Assembly (NCBI GenBank): GCA_963552605.1
Contig: CAUVKI010000038.1
Span: 1 to 20,061 of the forward strand
DNA length: 20,061 bases
Source of the DNA: CAUVKI01 sp963552605
GTDB taxonomy: Bacteria > Bacillota > Clostridia > Tissierellales > Peptoniphilaceae
Direction: 5' to 3'
Part shown: in pieces, positions 13,682 through 20,061 of the stretch
How the letters are laid out: the number at the start of each line of letters is the position of its first letter
How positions within the stretch are numbered: the stretch's first letter is position 1
The notes under the pieces: generated by a model
Seen by the model: the letters and a program-made list of their open reading frames with translations, nothing else
The model's database searches: none
What the model was told of the DNA's origin: nothing
Made by a program: the position numbers and the translations under genes

Positions 13682-16537
13682 ATGCGAAAGTTGTTTCTTT
13701 TTTTTGCAGTGCTGGTTCTGTTCACATTCTTTTTCAACAGTATAAATTTTGCGGGCTCTTCCCCCTCTTTGGGAACGGTTGAAAAGGCAAGAGAGTTGGG
13801 GGAGAGTCTTGGAAAACTTGATTTGCTTGCAGGAAAAAACCGAACTGATGCTGAGCTTAGGATTTATGTAAAGGATAATATTGACCCCGGGCTTATAAAT
13901 AATGATGAATGGATGAAAGCCTTCATAGCCGGATATAGAGATGGAATTGCATCTTCAGGCGGCGGTCAGGGAGATTGGAGTAAGATTGGAGAGACTGCAG
14001 GAAAGGCCGCGGGAAAGAGTCAGGCGCTTAAGGACGCTTATGCAAAGCTTAAATCGGATCCTTACAGATCTATGCCCGACACGGATGGTCTTATAAGAGA
14101 ATACGGTTTATCCAAACTTAATTCAACACAGCTTAATGCTTTTATTACGGGATTTAGAGCAGGCTATATAGATGAGTATAACAAAAATTATACTTCAGCA
14201 TATGACCCCTCTGCATACGGTTCCGCTTGGGCAAAACAGGGAAAGGAAGTTGGAAAGGATTACGGAATAAAGCAAGCGGAGATTGAATTCAAGTCGAGAC
14301 AGTCGGCAGACCCTATGAGAGGATTGCCGACCGATTCGAGTATAATTTCAATGTTCGGGCTTGAAAGACTTTCTCCGTCGGATAAAAAGGATTACATTGA
14401 TGCATTCAAAGCTTCTTATATAGAAGAGTACAATAAAAAATATGCGGAGCTGTTAGCAAAAGAGGGCAAGGATTTTATAAATCCCCCTAAAAAAGAGGAA
14501 AAGAATACCGAATGGTACAACAGAGGAAAGGAATTGGGAAAAGCGGACGGAGAAAAGCAGGCAATTCTTGATTACTATAAAAATCTTCCCAAAAATCCGT
14601 TTCAGAATATGCCGACTCTTGACCAATTGGTTACCACCTATCAGCTCTATAAGCTTACACCTACGGAGCTTAGAGATTTTCACGAAGGCTATATGAAAGC
14701 TTATCCGAAAGCCTATGAGAGTGCATTCAGTTCGGCTTTGGTCAAGACTGATTCGGAAACTTGGAGCGAACAGGGAAATGATATAGGAGCAAGATACGGA
14801 GCCATTCAAGCGTCTAAAGATTATCATTCGGGGTTGAGTCAGGATGCGAAGCGTTCAATGCCCTCCGATTCGGAGATAGTGAGTCTTTTCGGATTGAATA
14901 AAATCAGTCTTAAAGACAGAGAAAGCTTTATTTCGATGTTTAAAATCGCTTATGTAACGGCGTACAAAGAGGCTTATGCGGCTCTTTTGACGGGGGAAGC
15001 CTCTCAGACTTTGGAAAATGGAGTGAGCGACGGAGACGCTGCGGGAAGAACGTATGCGGAGATGGTGGCAAGAAGCCACTATGAGAACGGAAAAGCTCCT
15101 TCAAAGAAAGAAATCGGGATTACCGACTCGGAAATCATAGCCAAGTATAACCTTTCAAAGATGGACGAGGAATATAAAAAGGCTTTTGTCGCCGCATTTA
15201 AGGAAGCTTATTATGCTGCATATGATGCGGCATATAGAAAAGCCGCCCTTGAGGAGGGAGAAAATCGAATGAAAGGGGGAAGTGAAAACGGGAAAAAAGC
15301 CGGAGAGAAAAAAGGAGAAAGAGATGCTACCATAGATCTTATGAAGAACCTGCCGTTTTCACCCGAGAGGAATCTGCCGACAAGAGAAAAAATCATTCAG
15401 GAATTTAATCTTTCGCTTATGGAAAGCACTTATGCCGAAGATTTCATCGCAGGTTATATAGCGGGATATAAAGACAAGTATAATTCATCTTACAAGAAAA
15501 AGCAGGGAGAGCTTGCAGATTCAAAGAGAACGCAGGATACTATAGGAATTCAGGGGGGAGATGTTACCTCCGGTGACAATAGAATGGGCGTTTCGGTACC
15601 GGGAGGAGCTTATTATGACGATGTGTTCCTCACCATCACCCAGCTTCCCGCAAATTTCATAAACAACACCGGTTTTATAGAAGCTTCAAAACCGTATAGA
15701 ATAGAGGTGACAAACCCCAACGGACATTTTAATAAGAAGCGTAAAGTCGGAATTGCCTTTAAGTATTACGGGGATCCGGAATTTAATGTCACACTTGATG
15801 CAAATCCGGGAACTCAGGGCACAAGCGGAGATTTAAGGGGAGTTAAGGACGGAAAATGGGAAACAGCGTCCCCCTATTATCAGGGAAGTGCTTCCGATGC
15901 CGGAGTTTATATGCTTGACGGCAGCACTTGGAAATATGTGGAATCAAAAAAAGATATGGAGAACAATGCAATTATTGCATTTATAAGTCCTGAAACTTTG
16001 GCAAAGGGAGGGGCAGTGTTTTCGTTGTTGGTGGACGAGTCTTACACCTATATGTATGATATCAGAAAGCACTGGGCTAAGGAGCAGATAAACGCCATGG
16101 TGCGCCGAGGTGTTATAGTCGGATATTCGGATAAGACTTTCAGACCGGATCAGCCTATTACAAGGGCGGAATTTCTCACTTTGCTAAGCCGTCATTATAA
16201 TTGGAAGGTAGAGGAGTTTGCGGGATACTCCGAGAAGTTTTCAGATTTTAAAACGTATGGTTACTATAAGCCATACATAGATTATGGAACGGCTCAGAAG
16301 TATATAATCGGTTATTCCGACGGAACGTTCAAACCCAACAGAAACATAACCTATCAAGAGATAGACTGGATTATGCAGAGGATCACGAGTAATTATAAAT
16401 TCACCTGGAAAGATTATGCAAAACTTGTTTCTCAGAAGAAGGGCGTGCGTTCAAAGAGTTATGACTCAATGAAAAATAAAATTACCAGAGCTGAATTTTC
16501 ATATCTTATGTATGAAATGGATAAGTGGAGATACTAG
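13682..16537 (+). CDS. Secreted SLH-domain protein with seven internal repeats
   Basis: This 951-residue surface protein begins with a signal peptide (Lys/Arg start, hydrophobic core to about 24). Residues 33-610 are seven related repeats of roughly 80 residues. Residues ~620-790 form a predicted beta-rich domain. The C-terminus has SLH domains: a first complete one (about 793-845; HWAKEQINAMVRRGVIVGYS, FRPDQPITRAEF), a second (about 853-900; GYSDGTFKPNRNITYQE), and a third degenerate one ending TRAEFSYLMYEM. SLH domains attach to pyruvylated secondary cell-wall polymer. GGAG precedes the ATG, which lies 2 bases after the PilO-like gene; the last bases overlap the region of the next start. 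It belongs to the pilus operon and is probably its outer-face partner. I do not know a named homologue. Confidence 0.85.
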   Translation: MRKLFLFFAVLVLFTFFFNSINFAGSSPSLGTVEKARELGESLGKLDLLAGKNRTDAELRIYVKDNIDPGLINNDEWMKAFIAGYRDGIASSGGGQGDWSKIGETAGKAAGKSQALKDAYAKLKSDPYRSMPDTDGLIREYGLSKLNSTQLNAFITGFRAGYIDEYNKNYTSAYDPSAYGSAWAKQGKEVGKDYGIKQAEIEFKSRQSADPMRGLPTDSSIISMFGLERLSPSDKKDYIDAFKASYIEEYNKKYAELLAKEGKDFINPPKKEEKNTEWYNRGKELGKADGEKQAILDYYKNLPKNPFQNMPTLDQLVTTYQLYKLTPTELRDFHEGYMKAYPKAYESAFSSALVKTDSETWSEQGNDIGARYGAIQASKDYHSGLSQDAKRSMPSDSEIVSLFGLNKISLKDRESFISMFKIAYVTAYKEAYAALLTGEASQTLENGVSDGDAAGRTYAEMVARSHYENGKAPSKKEIGITDSEIIAKYNLSKMDEEYKKAFVAAFKEAYYAAYDAAYRKAALEEGENRMKGGSENGKKAGEKKGERDATIDLMKNLPFSPERNLPTREKIIQEFNLSLMESTYAEDFIAGYIAGYKDKYNSSYKKKQGELADSKRTQDTIGIQGGDVTSGDNRMGVSVPGGAYYDDVFLTITQLPANFINNTGFIEASKPYRIEVTNPNGHFNKKRKVGIAFKYYGDPEFNVTLDANPGTQGTSGDLRGVKDGKWETASPYYQGSASDAGVYMLDGSTWKYVESKKDMENNAIIAFISPETLAKGGAVFSLLVDESYTYMYDIRKHWAKEQINAMVRRGVIVGYSDKTFRPDQPITRAEFLTLLSRHYNWKVEEFAGYSEKFSDFKTYGYYKPYIDYGTAQKYIIGYSDGTFKPNRNITYQEIDWIMQRITSNYKFTWKDYAKLVSQKKGVRSKSYDSMKNKITRAEFSYLMYEMDKWRY
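13778..15511 (+). repeat. Seven protein-level repeats of about 80 residues
   Basis: Each unit reads roughly W-x-x-x-G-x-x-x-G-x-x-x-G at the start, then a variable linker with MP or LP, then I-x-x-x-F/Y-x-L-x-K/R-L, then F-x-x-x-F/Y-x-x-A/G-Y-x-x-x-Y at the end. Units begin near residues 33, 98, 180, 276, 357, 440 and 520. The first and sixth units are more divergent. The DNA is not visibly repetitive, so the repeats are old. The glycines at four-residue spacing, and later aromatics at similar spacing, suggest stacked helical hairpins. Confidence 0.8.
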
Positions 16538-16539
16538 CT

Positions 16540-16977
16540 TTGTTTAGAGTGAAACGGTCGGCTTTTACACTTATTGAGTTAATCGTTTCATTGGGGATTA
16601 TCGCCCTAATTCTATCCGTTGCGGTAACTTTTCAGAACAGAACTGTTGAAGAAAAGCTTTCCGTTAAGAAGTTTGTTTCCGATTTGGAATTTTTAAGAAA
16701 TTATTCGGCTGTGAATAACAGAAGAAGTTATGCTGTCGTCTATAAGGGGGAGAGCAGATATTCCCTTAACAAGTCAGTGCCCGGGAAAGTTCCCGAAAGA
16801 CAGGAATTTTTCCTAAAGGGGGATTTGAAGTTTAGAAATCATACGATTATAGAATTTTCCGTGTCGGGAGCACCGGCTCATACTAGAACTATCTCCATAA
16901 CGAAAAATAAAGAAGTATGCTATGTTGTGACCTGCGATGTGGCTTCATCGCAGGTGAGGTTGTATGAGAAGAAATGA
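16540..16977 (+). CDS. Type IV pilin-like protein, GspH/ComGD type
   Basis: This 145-residue protein has a short basic leader and a class III cleavage site: KRSA, then FTLIELIVSLGIIALILSVA. Glu5 of the mature form is present. The residue before the cut is Ala rather than Gly, which prepilin peptidases tolerate. The globular part contains FLRNYSAVNNRRSYAV and a C-terminal Cys pair (VCYVVTCDV), like GspH-type minor pseudopilins. The start is taken as TTG at 16540, with GGAG nine bases before. An upstream in-frame GTG (16525) lies inside the SLH gene, and another GTG at 16549 is possible. Its last bases overlap the next gene (ATGA). Confidence 0.85.
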   Translation: MFRVKRSAFTLIELIVSLGIIALILSVAVTFQNRTVEEKLSVKKFVSDLEFLRNYSAVNNRRSYAVVYKGESRYSLNKSVPGKVPERQEFFLKGDLKFRNHTIIEFSVSGAPAHTRTISITKNKEVCYVVTCDVASSQVRLYEKK

Positions 16978-17393
16978 AGTTAAAAGGTTTTTTGCTCCTT
17001 GAAGTCGTGGTCGGAGTTATGATAGCTGCTGTTATGCTTGTGGCTGTTTTTAGGCTTTTTGCGGCAGAGTGGACTTCAAACAGAAAGTCTGTTGAAAAGA
17101 TCCTTCTTATAAATCATATGGAAAATCTTTCCGAAGATTTTTTTGCACTTGAGAACAATCCCGGATTCAGTGGAGATTTGTTTTATGAAAATGTTGATGT
17201 GAAAAAACTATGGAATGATATAAAAAGCTCCGCTGTCAATAAAGAAATTTTGTGTGAATTGAACTATGACGGGAGGAGATATGAAATTTTTTTCAAAAAG
17301 CAAAGCTATGAGAAAGGAGTGTACTCAATATCCGCATTTGGCAAGGGAGGAGGATTTTCTACCGAATACAACTTTCCAGTCAAGAAATTTTAA
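16974..17393 (+). CDS. Type IV pilin-like protein, GspI/PilV type
   Basis: This is a 139-residue minor pseudopilin. The leader MKLKG is followed by FLLLEVVVGVMIAAVMLVA, with Gly at -1 and Glu5 present. The remaining ~110 residues form a small soluble domain with no cysteine pair. The ATG overlaps the stop codon of the previous gene by four bases. By order and size it fits the GspI/PilV position of minor pseudopilin clusters. The gene following begins inside it on any canonical start codon. Confidence 0.8.
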   Translation: MKLKGFLLLEVVVGVMIAAVMLVAVFRLFAAEWTSNRKSVEKILLINHMENLSEDFFALENNPGFSGDLFYENVDVKKLWNDIKSSAVNKEILCELNYDGRRYEIFFKKQSYEKGVYSISAFGKGGGFSTEYNFPVKKF

Positions 17394-17976
17394 GAGCCTA
17401 AGCGGTATTCTCCTTTTGGAAGTGGTTGCAGGGTGTTTTGTTTTTTTTATATTGGGGGCGTTTTTATTTCGAATATTGCATACCGGCGTTTTTATTTCAA
17501 AGCGATCTAATGATATGGTCGATCTTCATAATTTTCAATTCGGGGTGGATTATATCTTGCAGGAGGCAAGAAGTGCAACAGCAATTTATCCCTTAAGTGA
17601 GTTTGGCCCGTCGGCATATGAAGAGAGCAAGTTTCTTCCGTTTGTGATACTCACCGATGAGCATAACGGATATTTTGAAAAGAAGCATCAGATCGATCGC
17701 TGGTGTTATTCGGCTTATTATTCAAGATTTGCGGGAACAGATGAGAATGAGCTTTGGCGTGTGGCGGTGCATGTGAACAAAAGAAAAACCAAACCCAAGC
17801 TTTCAAAGTTTAGCGGTAATAATAGAATTGCTCAAGGGTTGACTTCTTTTTCAGGAACTGAATATCTTCAAAATCAGAAACTGCTTCGTCTTAGAATGGG
17901 GTTTAGAGCTCCTAATTCCAAGGCGTCTGTGATTAAGTTAAGTCATGATGTTTTTGTAAGAAATAAAAATGACTAG
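17281..17976 (+). CDS. Type IV pilin-like protein, GspJ/PilW type; start uncertain
   Basis: This is a minor pseudopilin with the helix LLLEVVAGCFVFFILGAFLF after a Gly at -1, so Glu5 is present. The mature part is about 190 residues. The start is a problem. The first canonical codons in frame are ATG 17281, ATG 17308 and TTG 17338, all inside the preceding gene. ATG 17281 has GGGAGG four bases upstream and gives a 42-residue leader, whereas the sister leaders are 5-8 residues. No ATG, GTG or TTG lies between 17341 and the cleavage site. A rare start codon, a long leader or a sequence error are all possible. It overlaps the next gene by eight bases. Confidence 0.75.
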   Translation: MKFFSKSKAMRKECTQYPHLAREEDFLPNTTFQSRNFKSLSGILLLEVVAGCFVFFILGAFLFRILHTGVFISKRSNDMVDLHNFQFGVDYILQEARSATAIYPLSEFGPSAYEESKFLPFVILTDEHNGYFEKKHQIDRWCYSAYYSRFAGTDENELWRVAVHVNKRKTKPKLSKFSGNNRIAQGLTSFSGTEYLQNQKLLRLRMGFRAPNSKASVIKLSHDVFVRNKND

Positions 17977-19084
17977 GAAAAATGGATTTGCGATTGTATA
18001 TGTCCTGCTTATAGGAGCGGTACTGTCATTGTTTGCGGTTTTTTCATTGGATAGAACTGAGAATTTTTCGTCGGAGGAATTTGATAGGATTAACGCCTGC
18101 AAAAATTATCATGAGCTTGAGAGAGCAATATATTATCTGACATCGGATGAGGTTTTTTTGGGCAGAGTTTCCGTTTTTATAAATTCAAAGCTTAAGCTTT
18201 CAAAATATGTTGTGTGCTTAAGTGATGAGTGCAATAATTTTGATGATAATGTCGAAGAATTTCATTTTAACACTTCATATTCTCTGGAGGATATGAAGTG
18301 CGGGTATAAGCCTTCAACGGAGCTTGAGTGTTTGAAAAAGAAAAAAGCGTTTCTGTCAACTCGAATGGTTTTTGACGAGGGATTCAAAAAGACAAGGTTG
18401 AGAGTGAATATTAAAAACAAAAAGGGAAACGGTTTTGTTTCCATAAGTTCCTTTTACACCTTTATAAATAAGGCTTTCTATGATGAAAAAAATCCAGTTG
18501 CCGGATATGTGGCAAAAACTCCTCCCGAGTATGATTCCATAGATGATTTTATGACTTCTGCGATATACGGTATGGATTCAATGTATGAGCTTCTTGAGGA
18601 GAGCCACGACGATTACACCAATATCAGAAAGATTGAGTGCATAAGGAGAGCTCGCGGATATGATGTGCATAAGTTCTTGGGGAAGGAGTGCGGAATTTCC
18701 GATTTTTCAAATCCGGTTTTCGGAGACAGGGTGTTTCTAAATACGGCTGAGACTTCAGATGACACGGACATATATTTGAAGCGTGACTTGAGTGAGAGCA
18801 AATATTTTTACGGCATTATTACCTCAAACGGAGATTTGCACATAGAGGAGGATTTAATTTTCAGAGGTATTATTCTTTTAAACGGCGGTAAGCTTATAAT
18901 AGCTCCGGGAAAGCAATTTGTAATACAAGGGCTTTTTTACTCGCTAAGAGAGCAAAACGGAATAAGTGATGAAAACTTTATTGCGAAGGCATCTCTTGAA
19001 GATGTTATTACTTTTGGACATTATTTTCCAAATTTTTTGAAATTGGAGCCGGAAGCTGTGCGTACTCTCGAGGCGGAATACTAA
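17969..19084 (+). CDS. GspK/PilX-like pseudopilin with large C-terminal domain
   Basis: This 371-residue protein begins MTRKNG, then FAIVYVLLIGAVLSLFAVFS. It has a Gly at -1 and a pilin-like hydrophobic helix, but position 5 is Tyr instead of Glu. Loss of Glu5 is known for GspK, the tip subunit of type II secretion pseudopili. The soluble region is large, with several Cys (CLSDEC, MKCGYKP, LECLKKK). Near residues 270-325 there is a stretch of short beta repeats (GIITSNGDLHIEEDL, then GIILLNGGKLIIAPG) seen in PilX-like proteins. It has no clear ribosome site and overlaps the previous gene, so its translation is coupled. It is the last pseudopilin of the set. Confidence 0.75.
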   Translation: MTRKNGFAIVYVLLIGAVLSLFAVFSLDRTENFSSEEFDRINACKNYHELERAIYYLTSDEVFLGRVSVFINSKLKLSKYVVCLSDECNNFDDNVEEFHFNTSYSLEDMKCGYKPSTELECLKKKKAFLSTRMVFDEGFKKTRLRVNIKNKKGNGFVSISSFYTFINKAFYDEKNPVAGYVAKTPPEYDSIDDFMTSAIYGMDSMYELLEESHDDYTNIRKIECIRRARGYDVHKFLGKECGISDFSNPVFGDRVFLNTAETSDDTDIYLKRDLSESKYFYGIITSNGDLHIEEDLIFRGIILLNGGKLIIAPGKQFVIQGLFYSLREQNGISDENFIAKASLEDVITFGHYFPNFLKLEPEAVRTLEAEY

Positions 19085-19098
19085 AAAAGGAGTGAAAA

Positions 19099-19374
19099 AT
19101 GAAAGTACACAATTTGATGGAGGATTTGGTCAAGGATTTAATAGAATCGACACTTGCGGAGATTCCGGATGCATGCACTTGCGATCAGTGCAAAAGCGAT
19201 ATAGCCGCTATCGTTCTTAACGAGATTAAGCCCAAGTATGTAGCGTCTGTAAAGGGAACGCTTTTTAGCAAAACAGATCGGCTTTCTTATAAGCTTAACA
19301 CCGAGATTATAATGCGAATTGTGGAAGCTCAGATGTTCGTTTCTAAAAGTCCAAGACATGAAGTCAAGGTTTAG
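19099..19374 (+). CDS. comFB: ComFB-family protein
   Basis: This 91-residue protein matches ComFB along its length: MKVHNLMEDLVKDLIE, the cysteine cluster CTCDQC (Cys26, Cys28, Cys31) that fits zinc binding, then DIAAIVLNEIKPKYVAS and a C-terminal helix ending SPRHEV. In Bacillus subtilis comFB lies within the comF competence operon. In cyanobacteria, ComFB-type proteins have been reported as cyclic dinucleotide receptors linked to type IV pilus function. It follows the last pseudopilin by 14 bases with AGGAG before the ATG, so it belongs to the pilus operon and may be its cytoplasmic regulator. Its last 17 bases overlap shikimate kinase. Confidence 0.9.
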   Translation: MKVHNLMEDLVKDLIESTLAEIPDACTCDQCKSDIAAIVLNEIKPKYVASVKGTLFSKTDRLSYKLNTEIIMRIVEAQMFVSKSPRHEVKV

Positions 19375-19870
19375 AATTGTTTTTGTGGGCTTAAGCGGAA
19401 GCGGAAAGACAAAGTTCGGAAGAAGTTTTTCCGCTGTTGTCGGTGTGCCCTTTTATGACACGGATTTATTATTTGAGGAAGAGAACGGACTCTCCGTTGC
19501 AGACGCTTTTTCGTTGTGCGGGGAGTCTTTTTTTCGTGACAAGGAAGAGTTAATTTTAAGTGAGGTGCTTTCAAGGGACAGTTTTGTTTTATCCACAGGA
19601 GGAGGGGTGGTTGAGAGAGAAAAAAATGTTTTGCTGCTTGAGAAAGAACCGAAGGTGGTGTTTTTGGATGCAAAGACGGAGATTTTATGCAATAGAATTG
19701 AAACGGATTGCGTAAGACCTCTCCTTAAGGGAGATTGTTTTTTGAAGCTTAAAGCACTTAGAGAGAGAAGAGCGGCTCTTTATAAAAAAGTTTCCAAGCT
19801 CTTTATTGATACGGGAGAGTTGAGCGAAGAAGAAGTAATAAAAAAATTAGTTTCGTTTTCAATTGAATAA
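19358..19870 (+). CDS. aroK: Shikimate kinase
   Basis: This 170-residue enzyme phosphorylates shikimate to shikimate 3-phosphate in aromatic amino acid synthesis, in the cytoplasm. The Walker A loop is GLSGSGKT (11-18). Shikimate-binding residues are Asp36 in YDTD, Arg61 in FFRDKEE, and the GGG of STGGGVV (82-84). The lid has CVRPLL, and RERRAALY follows. The ATG at 19358 starts the protein just before the first strand; a longer frame from 19319 adds 13 residues with no family match. No strong ribosome site is visible, so it depends on translation of the overlapping comFB gene. It is the last gene of the pilus cluster, and the same pil-aroK linkage is known in gammaproteobacteria. Confidence 0.93.
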   Translation: MKSRFRIVFVGLSGSGKTKFGRSFSAVVGVPFYDTDLLFEEENGLSVADAFSLCGESFFRDKEELILSEVLSRDSFVLSTGGGVVEREKNVLLLEKEPKVVFLDAKTEILCNRIETDCVRPLLKGDCFLKLKALRERRAALYKKVSKLFIDTGELSEEEVIKKLVSFSIE

Positions 19871-19879
19871 CAAAAAATC

Positions 19880-19908
19880 TTGTTCCTTAGGTGAGTTGTT
19901 GGTATAAT
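19880..19908 (+). promoter_or_regulatory. Promoter-like element after aroK
   Basis: A perfect TATAAT stands 17 bases after TTGTTC. It starts 10 bases after the aroK stop codon and faces the hairpin terminator at 19940-19984. Confidence 0.55.
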
Positions 19909-19914
19909 CCCGTC

Positions 19915-19984
19915 TTCGACGCTTAAATGAAAGTATAAAGGCTTAACCCCTTGTAACGATTGATTGGGTTAAGCTTATTTTTTT
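19915..19984 (+). ncRNA. Candidate small RNA between promoter and terminator
   Basis: If the promoter at 19880-19908 is used, the transcript would be about 70 bases and end in the hairpin and T run. There is no ORF with a ribosome site in it. The word GCTTAA occurs at 19921 and again at 19941, so the 3' arm of the terminator could pair with either copy. Alternatively this is only the operon terminator with a chance promoter match. Confidence 0.35.
19940..19984 (+). terminator. Terminator at the end of the pilus cluster
   Basis: The stem GGCTTAACCC/GGGTTAAGCT (19940-19949 with 19966-19975) has a 16-base loop and is followed by a T-rich tract from 19977. It ends the operon whose last gene is aroK. 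Confidence 0.85.
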
Positions 19985-20028
19985 ATTCTTATAGGTTTAC
20001 AATATAATACTAAAATTCTATAAATTTA

Positions 20029-20057
20029 TTGAATATCAAATATAAATATGCTAAACT
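20029..20057 (+). promoter_or_regulatory. Promoter-like element at the right edge
   Basis: TTGAAT and TAAACT are separated by 17 bases in a very AT-rich stretch after the terminator. It probably serves a + strand gene beyond the window. Base composition makes chance matches more likely here. Confidence 0.4.
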
Positions 20058-20061
20058 ATCT

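Noticed and set aside
14453..15396. Minus-strand open frames within the SLH repeat gene
   Set aside because: They are shadow frames of the repeats, with no initiation signals and no motifs.
1..20061. CRISPR arrays, tRNA or rRNA genes
   Set aside because: I saw no regularly spaced short repeats, no cloverleaf with the usual TTCGA arm, and no rRNA-like conserved segments.

Overview
The window looks like chromosomal DNA of a moderately AT-rich, monoderm, probably anaerobic member of the Bacillota, in the broad Clostridia/Tissierellia range. The evidence is strong AGGAGG-type ribosome binding sites, a full-length pyruvate carboxylase, an S-layer (SLH) protein, and a type IV pilus locus with no secretin (pilQ) or pilP. 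I cannot name the genus from sequence alone.

Left part (1-5000): a bidirectional hairpin terminator separates a possible gene tail on the + strand from a large minus-strand pyruvate carboxylase. Upstream of it lie a small GlsB/YeaQ-type membrane protein with a near-consensus promoter, a divergent orphan RelB/DinJ-like antitoxin with its own near-consensus promoter, and a convergent minus-strand membrane-anchored protein that carries only the small non-catalytic domain of MltG/YceG.

Middle part (5000-9540): one promoter appears to drive an ImmA/IrrE zinc metalloprotease, an overlapping two-helix membrane protein, an aldo/keto reductase and a flavodoxin, ending at a hairpin terminator. An alpha/beta hydrolase follows, then an AbrB-type antitoxin and PIN toxin pair with its own promoter. 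A directly repeated ~150-bp segment, the 3' end and trailer of the hydrolase gene, lies on both sides of this toxin-antitoxin pair, so the pair sits in a cassette that recombination could remove.

Right part (9540-19985): a single-direction cluster for a type IV pilus or pilus-like secretion machine. It holds prepilin peptidase (PilD), PilM, PilN, a PilO with extra C-terminal beta-sandwich and LysM domains, a 951-residue SLH protein with seven internal repeats, four pseudopilin-like proteins in GspH-I-J-K order, a ComFB-family protein, and shikimate kinase. The assembly ATPases, the platform protein PilC and a major pilin are not in the window. The LysM and SLH domains suggest that this machine is tied to the peptidoglycan and to secondary cell-wall polymers, a job done in Gram-negative bacteria by outer-membrane and periplasmic parts. 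ComFB may tie it to cyclic dinucleotide signalling. The linkage to aroK recalls the pilMNOPQ-aroK order of gammaproteobacteria. After aroK, a promoter and terminator with no ORF between them may mark a small RNA, or simply end the operon.
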